Assembly (NCBI RefSeq): GCF_014779715.1
Contig: NZ_JACXYU010000005.1
Coordinates: 124,001-188,000 of the forward strand
From: Streptomyces chumphonensis
GTDB taxonomy: Bacteria > Actinomycetota > Actinomycetes > Streptomycetales > Streptomycetaceae
Length of the DNA: 64,000 nt
Direction: 5' to 3'
Shown here: positions 11,168 through 20,081 of the stretch, one piece after another
How the letters are laid out: each line of letters begins with the position of its first letter
Numbering within the stretch: the first letter of the stretch is position 1
The notes under the pieces: generated by a model
Seen by the model: only the letters and a program-made list of their open reading frames with translations
Database searches by the model: none
What the model was told of the DNA's origin: nothing
Made by a program: the position numbers and the translations under genes

Positions 11168-12867
11168 ACGCGGGAACGGCGAACGACGACGGCAGCGACC
11201 ACCGCGACGACGACCGACACCTCTCCGAGGGACGGCCCGGGCCGGGGGAGGTCGGCTGGGAGGAGCTCGTGACGGCGGCCCTCCTGGGCACCGGGCGGCG
11301 CACCCCGCCGGGCGGCTCCGCCACCGCGCTGTTGGAGCTGGCGGCGCGGGAGACCGTCCGGGAGCGGGCGGGGCTGCTCCCCGGCACGGTCGGGCCCCGG
11401 CCCGGTCCCGCCCCGGCCGACCCGCGTCCGCCGCTGCCCGCCCCGGCGGCGCGGCGGCTGACGATGCTGCTGGCCGGACGCGCCGAACCGGCCGGCGGCG
11501 GACGCCGGAGCGGCGGCCCGGACCTGGCCGAACTGCTGCCGCAGTGGCTGGCTGCGGCGGGCGCCCACGGCTACCGGGCCCCCGCCGCCCGGCTTCCGGC
11601 GCTGTTGGACGCGGCGCGGGCCCGGACCGACCTGCGCGCCGACGCGCTGGCGTTCGCCGGGCCGCGTGCGCTGTGGCTGGCCGCGCTGAACCCGGAGTGG
11701 CGGTTCGCGCTGCGCGGCGGGTCGGCCTCGGCGCCGGTGGACCTGGACGACGCCCGAGCCGTGCGGTCCCGGTGGGAGGAGGGACTGTTCGCGGAGCGGG
11801 TGGCGCTGCTGGCGGACCTGCGTCGGCACGACGCGGACGCCGCGCGCGCGTTGCTCGCGGGCACCTGGCCCGCCGAGCGCGCGGAGGACCGGCTGGTGTT
11901 CCTCGACACCCTGCGGGAGTCCCTCGCGGCGGCGGACGAACCGTTTCTGGACCGGGCGCTGGGCGACCGGAGCCGGACGGTGCGGTCCACGGCCGCGGAA
12001 CTGCTGTCCGCACTGCCCGGCTCGGCCCTCGCGGGGCGGATGGCCGCGCGGGCGCTGGCCTGCGTCCACCTGGACCGGGTCGGCCCGGGGCCGGCGACGG
12101 GCGGGGCCGGGATCGCGGTGGAGGCGCCGCACGAGTGCGACGCGGGCATGCGGCGCGACGGCGTGAGCCCGGCGCCGCCGGCCGGGCACGGGGAGCGCTC
12201 GTGGTGGCTCGGCCAGCTGGTGGAGGCGGCCCCGCTGGGACGCTGGTCGGAGCGGCTGGGCGGCCGGTCACCGGCGGAGATCGTGGCGCTCCCGGTGGCG
12301 GACGGCTGGCGGGAGGACCTGCACGCGGCATGGGCGCGGGCGGCCGTGCGGCAGCGGGACGTCGCCTGGGCCCGGGCGCTGGCCGGACCCCCGAGCGCCC
12401 CGATGGCCGAGGGGCCGGGTGATCCGGCGCGGCTGCTGACGGTCCTCCCGGCGCGCGAGCGGGCGGCCTGGGCGGCGGCGTTCGTCGCGGCGCACGGGCT
12501 GTCCGAGGCGTTCCGGCTGCTCAGCACGTGCGCGGTGCCGTGGTCGGAGGAGCTGGGCGGAGCGGTGATCGACGCCCTGGAGATCGCCAGGGACGCCGGG
12601 GGCTACCCGTGGAGCTTCAGTGGCGTGATGGGGCTCGCCGAGCGGTGCCTCGACCCGGCCCGGGCCGGGCGGCTGGCCCCGCTGGCGGCGCACCCGGAGG
12701 AGCCGGAGCCGGGCGGGCCCGGCGCCGGGGGCTACTGGGCGGAGGCGTTCCAGCGCCTCGTCGCGACCCTCACCGTCCGCGCGGCCATGGCCGAGGAACT
12801 GGCGGGGCGGGCCCCGGAGGCCGACGGGCCGCGCCCGGTCGCCCGACCGCCGGCGCCCGGCCGGTGA
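11164..12867 (+). CDS. DUF5691 family protein
   Basis: 567 residues from GTG 11164, overlapping the SWIM gene stop by 4 bp. The N-terminus has WEELVTAALLGTGRR, typical of DUF5691. The body is a long Ala/Leu/Arg alpha-helical array (for example VRSTAAELLSALPGSALAGRMAARA split over repeats) resembling HEAT-like repeats, which suggests a scaffold. There is no signal peptide, membrane helix or enzyme motif. It is the second gene of the SWIM-DUF5691 operon and converges on icmB, with only 19 bp between the stops. Function unknown; from its constant company it probably works with the MoxR/VWA proteins. Confidence 0.82.
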   Translation: MNAGTANDDGSDHRDDDRHLSEGRPGPGEVGWEELVTAALLGTGRRTPPGGSATALLELAARETVRERAGLLPGTVGPRPGPAPADPRPPLPAPAARRLTMLLAGRAEPAGGGRRSGGPDLAELLPQWLAAAGAHGYRAPAARLPALLDAARARTDLRADALAFAGPRALWLAALNPEWRFALRGGSASAPVDLDDARAVRSRWEEGLFAERVALLADLRRHDADAARALLAGTWPAERAEDRLVFLDTLRESLAAADEPFLDRALGDRSRTVRSTAAELLSALPGSALAGRMAARALACVHLDRVGPGPATGGAGIAVEAPHECDAGMRRDGVSPAPPAGHGERSWWLGQLVEAAPLGRWSERLGGRSPAEIVALPVADGWREDLHAAWARAAVRQRDVAWARALAGPPSAPMAEGPGDPARLLTVLPARERAAWAAAFVAAHGLSEAFRLLSTCAVPWSEELGGAVIDALEIARDAGGYPWSFSGVMGLAERCLDPARAGRLAPLAAHPEEPEPGGPGAGGYWAEAFQRLVATLTVRAAMAEELAGRAPEADGPRPVARPPAPGR

Positions 12868-12886
12868 CGGCCGCCCCCGGTCGCCG

Positions 12887-13297
12887 TCAGGCCGCGACGG
12901 AACGGATGTTGCTCCGGACCCAGTCCACGATCTCCGTCGTGGTCGCGCCCGGGGTGAAGACGGCGGCGACGCCCTTGGCCCGCAGCGGTTCGATGTCGTC
13001 CTCGGGGATGATGCCGCCGCCGAAGACCTTGATGTCCTCGGCGTCCCGCTCCCTCAGGAGCTCCAGCACCTTGGCGAAGAGGGTGTTGTGCGCGCCGGAG
13101 AGGATCGACAGCCCGATGGCGTCGGCGTCCTCCTGGATGGCGGTGGCCACGATCTGCTCCGGCGTCTGGTGCAGGCCGGTGTAGATGACCTCCATGCCCG
13201 CGTCGCGCAGGGCACGGGCGATGACCTTGGCTCCCCGGTCATGGCCGTCGAGCCCCGGCTTGGCGACCACCACGCGGATCGGACCCGACACACCCAT
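12887..13297 (-). CDS. icmB: Isobutyryl-CoA mutase small (B12-binding) subunit
   Basis: 136 residues. ATG 13297 sits 5 nt behind GGAGG, which decides against the earlier in-frame ATG at 13309. The whole protein is a cobalamin-binding Rossmann domain: DGHDRG (residues 17-22, His19 the expected lower axial cobalt ligand), the SILSGAH segment and GGGIIP near the C-terminus. Sequence and length match the stand-alone IcmB of streptomycetes, which joins the IcmA large subunit to interconvert isobutyryl-CoA and n-butyryl-CoA, feeding butyrate units to fatty acid and polyketide synthesis. No icmA is in the window; the large subunit is normally coded elsewhere in these genomes. Confidence 0.88.
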   Translation of the reverse strand: MGVSGPIRVVVAKPGLDGHDRGAKVIARALRDAGMEVIYTGLHQTPEQIVATAIQEDADAIGLSILSGAHNTLFAKVLELLRERDAEDIKVFGGGIIPEDDIEPLRAKGVAAVFTPGATTTEIVDWVRSNIRSVAA

Positions 13298-13574
13298 CAC
13301 TGCCTCCATCGTCGTTGATCGCGGCTCCGGCTCCGCCGCTCGGGGCGCCGGTGTGAACGAACGTTATCGTCCCAGCATCGCGCACCCGCTCGTTTCATGG
13401 TGCGGGGGGAGGGGGAAATCACACAATGGGAGAAACAGCGTCACCGGCACCACCCCGCCCCCACCGGTCACAGGCGGCCGTCGGCAGGACGTACGGGCAC
13501 GTCAGGAGGGGCGTCGGGCGGCGCGCGCCAACCGGCGCGCGACGGACGGGTGCGGTTCACGGGGGTGAGCCGAA

Positions 13575-14348
13575 ATGCAGATGCCGCGCGTGCTCGGCAC
13601 CGTACGCGCCACCGCGCTGGAGGCGGCGGTCCTCGCCGGGCGGCTGGCGCTCTACTCCACCGGCGTCCTCGCCGAACGTCCCGCCCCCGCCGACCGGGCG
13701 GACCTCCCCGGCCCCCGGCCGGTGCTGCTGCTGCACGGCTTCGTCGACAACCGGTCCGTCTTCACCCTCCTGCGCCGGTCCCTGAGCCGGCACGGCTGGC
13801 CGCACGTCGCCTGCGCCAACTACGCGCCGTGGGTCTGCGACGTGCGGGCGGCGGCCGAGACGCTCGGGCGGCAGATCGAGGAGCTGCGGGAGCGCACCGG
13901 GCAGCAGCGGGTGGACATCGTGGGGCACAGCCTGGGCGGGCTGATCGCCCGCTACCAGGTGCAGCTCCTGGGGGGTGACGCCCACGTGCACACCCTCGTC
14001 ACGCTCGGCACACCGCATCACGGGACCCGAGCGGTTCCGGCCATGTCGGTGCACCCGGTGGTCCGGCAGATGCGTCCGGGGTCCGGGCTGCTGTCCGAGC
14101 TGGCCGCTCCGGCGCCGGGGTGCCGCACCCGGTTCGTCAGCTTCTGGAGCGACGGCGACCAGGTGGTGTCCCCTCCGGAGTCCGCCCGGCTGGACCATCC
14201 CGACCTGCGGCGACGCACGGTCCGGGTGCGGGGTGTCGGGCACCTGACGCTGCCGCTGCACCGCGCCGTCATCGCCGGGATCAGGAGCGAACTCCTCGCC
14301 GCGGACGGGGTGACGCATGTTGCGCCGTCCTCCTCCGACGTGGCCTGA
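13575..14348 (+). CDS. Alpha/beta-hydrolase, lipase/esterase-like
   Basis: 257 residues. An alpha/beta-hydrolase core is clear: the oxyanion-region LLLHGF (51-56), nucleophile elbow GHSLGG (Ser119), a likely acid in FWSDGDQVVSP, and the catalytic His in GVGHLTL. The N-terminus has a moderately hydrophobic helix (residues ~13-30) but no clear cleavage site, so export is uncertain. The layout resembles triacylglycerol lipases of the PGAP1/LipA type common in streptomycetes. ATG 13575 and the in-frame ATG 13581 are both possible; a GGGGGTGAG stretch lies just upstream. It is followed on the same strand by the M23 peptidase gene, but 179 bp and a candidate promoter separate them. Confidence 0.8.
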   Translation: MQMPRVLGTVRATALEAAVLAGRLALYSTGVLAERPAPADRADLPGPRPVLLLHGFVDNRSVFTLLRRSLSRHGWPHVACANYAPWVCDVRAAAETLGRQIEELRERTGQQRVDIVGHSLGGLIARYQVQLLGGDAHVHTLVTLGTPHHGTRAVPAMSVHPVVRQMRPGSGLLSELAAPAPGCRTRFVSFWSDGDQVVSPPESARLDHPDLRRRTVRVRGVGHLTLPLHRAVIAGIRSELLAADGVTHVAPSSSDVA

Positions 14349-14449
14349 ATCCGAACGGAGGGCTCGAACGAGGCGTCCGTTACCGGTTCGTAGTACGCCA
14401 AAAGGACGTCTTGCTGCCCGCAGTTCGCCCGCTCAAAACCTGCGGAAGA

Positions 14450-14479
14450 TTGTCGGCGTCACGAGGGGACGGGTACAGT
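14450..14479 (+). promoter_or_regulatory. Candidate promoter of the M23 peptidase gene
   Basis: TTGTCG at 14450-14455 and TACAGT at 14474-14479 are separated by 18 bp. This is a reasonable sigma-HrdB-type match about 50 bp before the GTG start at 14528. Confidence 0.4.
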
Positions 14480-14527
14480 CGCCGCACTGCTCTGGCAGCC
14501 CCTGTCTCCGAGGCGAAAGAGAAGTTG

Positions 14528-16201
14528 GTGAACGACCGTCCCCCGTCGGGTCTGACGACCCCCGCAGGTTCCGGGTTCTCCGGCTACGCCGGTTATGAGG
14601 ACCCCTACGGGCAGGCCGCCGCACACGGCTACGCCGTCACCGACGCGGACCACGGGTACACCGGTACCGGATACGGCGACGACGACCCGCTGTTCGGCGC
14701 GCTGCCGGACGACGGCCGGCACGCGGCGCACGGGACGGCCGAGGCGCAGCCCGCCGCCCCCGGCTACGACGGTTCTCCCATCCAGCAGACCCCCTTCACC
14801 TCTTCTCCCTTCACGACGCCCGACCACGACGCGCCCTCCTACACGTCCTCCTACGACGGGGCCTCCTACGGGAACCCGACGTACGACGGCTCCGCGTACG
14901 GCGACACCGCGTACGGCATGACGGAGTACGGCACCGGGACGTACGGCGCGGGGGTCGACCTCACCACCCTTCACCCTTCTGATCAGGACAGCAACGCGTT
15001 TTCCCCGGCCGCCGGTTACGAAACCGGCGGCTTTTCCACAGATCCGTACGGGGCGGGCACCGCGTACGACCCGCTGACCGCCGAGAGCTGGACGGCCGAG
15101 AGCTGGCCCGCCGTCGAGAACCCGCTCTCCGCCATCCCCACGCAGCCCGACCACGGCTGGGCGGACAGCTCCGAAGCCTGGGACACCGGTGCCCACGCCG
15201 TCGACGGCCCGCAGAGCCACGAGGCCCCGGAGGGCCCGCCGGTCGACGCCGACGCCCACGCACACGCCCACGCCCAGGACGACCCGTACGGCACGGACCT
15301 CGCGGGCCATCCCGAGGCCCCGGGCCGTGCCGAGGACGACACGCGCGACGACCTGCCCCCGGTCTCCGAGGCGGACGACGCCTGGCCGGAGCCGGAGGAC
15401 GCGGGGGCGACGCCCACGTCGGCACCGCCGTCGGCGGGTGCCGTGCCCGCCGCACGGGGCGGGCGCCGCCGCCGGGCGGCGAAGCCGAAGCGCTCCGCGC
15501 TGCTGACGGTCGCCGTCCCCTCGGTGGCCGTGATGGGCGTGGCCGGGATCGCCGCCGCCTCCGTGGGCGGCGGGGTGGCCGAGAGCGCGGAGGACACCCC
15601 GGCCCAGGCCGCACCGGACGCCGACACCGTCAAGCCGGCCGCCGTCAACAACAAGCTGGACACCCAGCTCGCCGGCCTCTCCGCCGACGTGCGCGACTTC
15701 GGTGACCGCGCCAGCCGCACCCAGGAGCGCATCGACCTCAAGGCGCGTCAGGAGGCCGAGCGGGAGCGGAAGGCCGCCGAGGCGGCGAAGCGCGAGGCGA
15801 TGCGGCCGAAGTTCGCCCTCCCCGTGGACCAGCGCGGGCTGAGCGCCTACTACGGCCAGGCCGGGATCAACTGGATGTCGGTCCACACCGGCATCGACTT
15901 CCCCGTCGGCTACGGCACCCCGGTCAAGGCCGCCACCGACGGCACGGTCACCACCCGCTGGGACATCGCCTACGGCAACATGATGGTGGTGACGGCCGCC
16001 GACGGCACCGAGACGTGGTACTGCCACCTGAGCAGCACCCGCATCCGCTCCGGCCAGGTCAAGGCCGGCGACACGATCGGGTACGCGGGCAGTTCGGGCA
16101 ACTCCACCGGTCCGCACCTGCACTTCGAGGTCCGGCCCGGCGGCGGTTCCGCCGTGGACCCGGTGGCCTGGTTCCGGGGCAAGGGCCTCGACCCCACCTG
16201 A
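14528..16201 (+). CDS. M23 family membrane-anchored peptidoglycan endopeptidase
   Basis: 557 residues from GTG 14528. Residues 1-~310 are a Tyr/Gly/Ser/Asp-rich low-complexity region with many Tyr-Gly and Tyr-Asp repeats. An Arg/Lys-rich patch precedes one membrane helix at ~324-345, so the N-terminal region is cytoplasmic and the enzyme faces the wall. A short coiled-coil (~375-425) leads into the C-terminal LytM/M23 domain with HTGIDFPVGYG (His453, Asp457) and HLHFEV (His530, His532), a complete zinc site. It should cut peptide cross-links in peptidoglycan during growth or differentiation. An open frame extends upstream of the GTG but has a different composition and no start signal. It converges on pcrA. 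Confidence 0.88.
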   Translation: MNDRPPSGLTTPAGSGFSGYAGYEDPYGQAAAHGYAVTDADHGYTGTGYGDDDPLFGALPDDGRHAAHGTAEAQPAAPGYDGSPIQQTPFTSSPFTTPDHDAPSYTSSYDGASYGNPTYDGSAYGDTAYGMTEYGTGTYGAGVDLTTLHPSDQDSNAFSPAAGYETGGFSTDPYGAGTAYDPLTAESWTAESWPAVENPLSAIPTQPDHGWADSSEAWDTGAHAVDGPQSHEAPEGPPVDADAHAHAHAQDDPYGTDLAGHPEAPGRAEDDTRDDLPPVSEADDAWPEPEDAGATPTSAPPSAGAVPAARGGRRRRAAKPKRSALLTVAVPSVAVMGVAGIAAASVGGGVAESAEDTPAQAAPDADTVKPAAVNNKLDTQLAGLSADVRDFGDRASRTQERIDLKARQEAERERKAAEAAKREAMRPKFALPVDQRGLSAYYGQAGINWMSVHTGIDFPVGYGTPVKAATDGTVTTRWDIAYGNMMVVTAADGTETWYCHLSSTRIRSGQVKAGDTIGYAGSSGNSTGPHLHFEVRPGGGSAVDPVAWFRGKGLDPT

Positions 16202-16292
16202 CCGGCCCGCCCCGACATCAGACCCGACGTCGGCAACGACGCCCCCGAGCGCCCCGCGCACGGATGCGCGCGGAGCCCGCCGGGCGTCCTTC

Positions 16293-18785
16293 CTACAGCT
16301 TCTCCACCGGCGCGTACCGCAGCAGCAGCCGCTTCGGCTTGGGGTCGCCGAAGTCGATCGTGGCCTCCGACTTGTCACCGCTGCCCTGCACGGACACGAC
16401 GGTGCCGAGCCCGAAGCTGTCGTGCGTGACCCGGTCCCCGACCGCGAGGGAGACCACCGGCCGGTCCTGCACCCGCCGCGTCGCGAAGCCCGAACCGCCG
16501 CGCCGCACCGAGGCGGTGGACGACGAGCGGACCCCCGCCGTGGCCGCCGCACCCGCCGGGCCGGAGCCGAGGCGCCGCCAGTCCAGGTACTCGGCGGGGA
16601 TCTCCTCCAGGAAGCGGGACGGCGGGTTGTAGGCCGGCTGCCCCCACGCGCTGCGCATGCCGGCCCGGCTGACGTAGAGCCGCTGCCGGGCGCGGGTGAT
16701 GCCCACGTACGCCAGCCGCCGCTCCTCCTCCAGCTCCTTGGCCTGCCCGAGCGCGCGCATGTGCGGGAAGACGCCGTCCTCCATGCCGGTGAGGAAGACG
16801 ACGGGGAACTCCAGGCCCTTGGCGGTGTGGAGGGTCATGAGCGTGATGACGCCGCTGCCCTCCTCGCGCTCCTCCTCGTCGGGAATCTGGTCGGAGTCGG
16901 CGACGAGGGCGACCTGCTCCAGGAAGTCGGCCAGCGTACCCGGGTCGTCCTCGGCCCGGGCCTGCTCGAACTCCAGAGCCACGGCGGCGAGTTCCTGGAG
17001 GTTCTCCACCCGCGTCTCGTCCTGGGGGTCGGTGGACGCCTGGAGCTCGGCCAGGTAGCCCGTCCGCTCCAGGACGGCCTCCAGCACGGTGGCCGGCCCG
17101 GCGCCGGACTCCACGACCGTGCGCAGCTCCTCCATGAGCGTGTTGAACCGCTTGACGGCGTTCACCGAGCGGGCGGCCATGCCGTACGCCTCGTCGACGC
17201 GGCGCAGCGCCTGGGGGAAGCCGATGCGCTCCCGGGAGGCCAGTGCCTCGATCATCGCCTCGGCCCGGTCCCCGATGCCCCGCTTGGGGACGTTGAGGAT
17301 GCGGCGCAGCGGCACCGAGTCCTCCGGGTTGGCGAGGACGCGCAGGTAGGCCAGGACGTCCCGGACCTCCTTGCGCTCGTAGAACCGCACCCCGCCGACG
17401 ACCTTGTAGGGCAGCCCGACCCGGATGAAGATCTCCTCGAACACCCGGGACTGCGCGTTCGTCCGGTAGAAGACCGCCACGTCGCCGGGGCCGGCGTCAC
17501 CCGCGTCCGTCAGCCGGTCGATCTCCTCGGCGACGAACTGCGCCTCGTCGTGCTCGGTGTCCGCGACGTAGCCGGTGATGCGCGAGCCCGCGCCCTCCCG
17601 CGTCCACAGGTTCTTCGGACGGCGGCTCTCGTTGCGCTCGATGACGGCGTTGGCGGCGGAGAGGATCGTCTGCGTGGAACGGTAGTTCTGCTCCAGCAGG
17701 ATCGTGGTGGCGTCCGGGTAGTCCTCCTCGAACTGGAGGATGTTGCGGATCGTGGCGCCCCGGAAGGCGTAGATCGACTGGTCGGCGTCACCGACGACGC
17801 ACAGCTCGGCCCGCTCGACGGCCGGCTGCTCCCCGTTGCCCTCGCCCACGGCCTCGCCCACGCCGACCAGTTCGCGGATCAGCGTGTACTGCGCGTGGTT
17901 GGTGTCCTGGTACTCGTCGACCAGGACGTGCCGGAAGCGCCGGCGGTAGTGCTCGGCGACGTCCGGGAACGCCTGGAGCAGGTGCACCGTGGTCATGATG
18001 ATGTCGTCGAAGTCCAGGGCGTTGGCCTCGCGCAGCCGCGCCTGGTAGAGCGTGTACGCCTCGGCGAGCGTCTTCTCGAAGGCGTCGCCCGCCCGCCCGG
18101 CGAAGTCCTCCTCGTCGACCAGCTCGTTCTTGAGGTTGGAGACCTTCGCGCTGAACGACTTCGGCGGGTAGCGCTTGGGATCGAGCTCCAGGTCGCGGCA
18201 GACCAGGGCCATCAGACGCCGGGAGTCGGCCGCGTCGTAGATCGAGAACGAGGAGGTGAAGCCGAGCTTCTTGCTCTCCCGGCGCAGGATGCGCACGCAC
18301 GCGCTGTGGAACGTCGAGACCCACATCGACCGCGCGCGCGGCCCGACCAGCTCCTCGACCCGCTCCTTCATCTCGCCCGCGGCCTTGTTGGTGAAGGTGA
18401 TGGCGAGGATCGAGCCGGGGTGCGCCGTGCGGGCGCCCAGGAGGTGGGCGATGCGGTGGGTGAGCACACGCGTCTTGCCCGAACCGGCGCCCGCGACGAT
18501 GAGCAACGGCGAGCCGTGGTGCACGACGGCGGCACGCTGCTGCTCGTTCAGCCCGGTGAGCAGCGCCTCGGGGTCGATGACGGGGCGCGGCGCACCGTCG
18601 CGGTAGTGGGCCTGCGGCCCGCGCCCGCCCGCGTACGCGCCGCTGAACAGCCCGTCGGGCACCTCCTCCTCCGCGTGGCCGGCCTGCCCGGGCACACCGG
18701 GGCCGCCCTCGGCCAAAGGCGGCGGCTCGTCCTCCGCGGGGGGTTCGAGGTGGGCCAGGAAGTTGTCGTCGAAGAGGCTGCTCAT
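16293..18785 (-). CDS. pcrA: UvrD/PcrA-type ATP-dependent DNA helicase
   Basis: 830 residues, superfamily 1A helicase. An acidic ~65-residue N-terminal extension precedes the Q-motif region LNEQQRAAV. Walker A is GAGSGKT (99-105). The DEYQDTN Walker B and GDADQSIYAFRGA motif III follow, then QNYRST (IV), a VxTxHxAKGLEFPVVF-type motif V (MTLHTAKGLEFPVVFL) and VGITRARQRL (VI). The C-terminus ends in a Tudor-like segment, VGDRVTHDSFGLGTVVSV, which in PcrA contacts RNA polymerase. It unwinds DNA 3'-5' in repair and in removing blocked complexes. It is divergent from the DUF1707 gene (67 bp between starts). Confidence 0.95.
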   Translation of the reverse strand: MSSLFDDNFLAHLEPPAEDEPPPLAEGGPGVPGQAGHAEEEVPDGLFSGAYAGGRGPQAHYRDGAPRPVIDPEALLTGLNEQQRAAVVHHGSPLLIVAGAGSGKTRVLTHRIAHLLGARTAHPGSILAITFTNKAAGEMKERVEELVGPRARSMWVSTFHSACVRILRRESKKLGFTSSFSIYDAADSRRLMALVCRDLELDPKRYPPKSFSAKVSNLKNELVDEEDFAGRAGDAFEKTLAEAYTLYQARLREANALDFDDIIMTTVHLLQAFPDVAEHYRRRFRHVLVDEYQDTNHAQYTLIRELVGVGEAVGEGNGEQPAVERAELCVVGDADQSIYAFRGATIRNILQFEEDYPDATTILLEQNYRSTQTILSAANAVIERNESRRPKNLWTREGAGSRITGYVADTEHDEAQFVAEEIDRLTDAGDAGPGDVAVFYRTNAQSRVFEEIFIRVGLPYKVVGGVRFYERKEVRDVLAYLRVLANPEDSVPLRRILNVPKRGIGDRAEAMIEALASRERIGFPQALRRVDEAYGMAARSVNAVKRFNTLMEELRTVVESGAGPATVLEAVLERTGYLAELQASTDPQDETRVENLQELAAVALEFEQARAEDDPGTLADFLEQVALVADSDQIPDEEEREEGSGVITLMTLHTAKGLEFPVVFLTGMEDGVFPHMRALGQAKELEEERRLAYVGITRARQRLYVSRAGMRSAWGQPAYNPPSRFLEEIPAEYLDWRRLGSGPAGAAATAGVRSSSTASVRRGGSGFATRRVQDRPVVSLAVGDRVTHDSFGLGTVVSVQGSGDKSEATIDFGDPKPKRLLLRYAPVEKL

Positions 18786-18852
18786 CGCCTACCGAGTCTA
18801 GGGTGCGCCGCTGACGGTCCTCACGCGGTTCCGGGCTTCTAGACTGGCCGGT

Positions 18853-19485
18853 ATGACTGACGCCTCCCGTGCGCCCGTGCCCCACCCCGACCACGACCCC
18901 GGGCTGCGTGCCTCGGACGCCGACCGGGAGGCGGTCGCGGAGGTGCTGCGCGAGGCGGCGGGTGACGGACGGATCGACCTCTCGGAGCTGCACGAGCGGC
19001 TGGAGCGGACGTTCGAGGCGAAGACGTACGGCGAGCTGGCGCCCCTCACCGCGGACCTCCCGGGGCACCGCGCGCCGACGGCGCCGCCCCCGCCGCCGTC
19101 CGTCGACCAGCCGATGGTCCTCAAGACCGGCGCCGGGGACATCACGCAGACCGGGCACTGGGAAGTGCCGCGCCGGATCTCCGCGCACTCGCGGATGGGC
19201 AGCGTGAAGATCGACTTCAGCCAGGCGGTCTGCCGGGTGCCCGAGGTCGCCCTGGAGGTCAAGGCCGGCATGGGGGACGTGACGATCGTCGTCCCGCACG
19301 GCTGGTCGGTGCGGACGCACGGGGTGCGGGCCCACGTCGGGTCCGTCAGGAACAAGGCCGTCGAGCCGCCGGCACCGGGCGCACCCACCCTGGAGGTGAC
19401 GGGCTCGCTGGCCCTGGGCGAGGTGCTGGTGCGCTACCCGAACCGCTGGGAGCAGTGGCTCAGGCGGCGCGACGGCGGCGCGTGA
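18853..19485 (+). CDS. DUF1707 domain protein
   Basis: 210 residues. The N-terminal DUF1707 (SHOCT-like) motif is clear at ~17-70: LRASDADREAVAEVLREAAGDGRI then LSELHERLERTFEAKTYGEL. The C-terminal ~100 residues form a beta-rich LiaF-like cell-wall-active region (GSVKIDFSQAV, GDVTIVVPHGW). No membrane helix is present, which is unusual, since many DUF1707 proteins carry one. DUF1707 is an actinobacterial domain of unknown function. The gene is monocistronic, divergent from pcrA and convergent with the small membrane protein gene at 19529. Confidence 0.85.
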   Translation: MTDASRAPVPHPDHDPGLRASDADREAVAEVLREAAGDGRIDLSELHERLERTFEAKTYGELAPLTADLPGHRAPTAPPPPPSVDQPMVLKTGAGDITQTGHWEVPRRISAHSRMGSVKIDFSQAVCRVPEVALEVKAGMGDVTIVVPHGWSVRTHGVRAHVGSVRNKAVEPPAPGAPTLEVTGSLALGEVLVRYPNRWEQWLRRRDGGA

Positions 19486-19528
19486 GCGGGCCGGGGCGGG
19501 GCGGTGGCCCCGGCCCGGCGGCGGCCGG

Positions 19529-19882
19529 TCACGTCCAGAGGGTCGCGATGAAGATGTTGAGCACGGTGAGCAGCCCGACGGTCCCCATGACGGGGGACGG
19601 CACCTTGGCCTCGTCGCGCTTGACGTAGACGAGCCCCAGGATCACCACCAGCACCGCGAGCTTGACGCCGATCTTGAGGTTGTTCACCTCGTTCCCGTCC
19701 GCCTGGTGCAGACCGACGAGGCACACGCCCGTCACGAGCATGGTGATCGCACCGTGCAGCATGCCCGGCAGCATCCTGGCTCCACCGGTGCGCAGCGCCT
19801 TCGTCTGGAAGAGGAAGCCGCCGAGCAGGGCGGCGATACCGATGATGTGGAGAGCCACGAAGAGGTTGATCAGGACGTCCAT
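19529..19882 (-). CDS. Small four-helix membrane protein
   Basis: 117 residues from ATG 19882. About four hydrophobic helices cover nearly the whole protein (LINLFVALHIIGIAALLGGF, MLHGAITMLVTGVCLVGL, IGVKLAVLVVILGLVYV, VGLLTVLNIFIATLW). The first helix has a His in a position seen in small cytochrome-b-like or copper-type integral membrane families, but no paired ligand set is convincing. The N-terminal extension possible upstream of the ATG is Arg-rich and unlikely to be translated. The gene stands alone. Function unknown. Confidence 0.75.
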   Translation of the reverse strand: MDVLINLFVALHIIGIAALLGGFLFQTKALRTGGARMLPGMLHGAITMLVTGVCLVGLHQADGNEVNNLKIGVKLAVLVVILGLVYVKRDEAKVPSPVMGTVGLLTVLNIFIATLWT

Positions 19883-20081
19883 GGCCGGAGGGTAACGGGC
19901 GGGCCGCCGGGGGCGGCGACCGGGCCGGGGCGTGGGGACGGCCGCCGTTCGGTCGGACCGGGTCGCGCGCCGACGGAAGTCCGGTCGGCGCGGCGTCACG
20001 ACCGGTCGCAGACGACCGTATCCGGGCGATGCCGGTCATCCGCAGGCCGTGGGGGCGAGCGGCGGCCTAGCGTCCGACCCC

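Noticed and set aside
14120..14527. Upstream extension of the M23 peptidase frame
   Set aside because: It overlaps the lipase gene and has different amino-acid composition; GTG 14528 follows a candidate promoter and fits the family layout.
16230..16290. Possible terminator between the M23 and pcrA genes
   Set aside because: Only a ~6-bp CCGCGC/GCGCGG stem was found, too weak to call with confidence.
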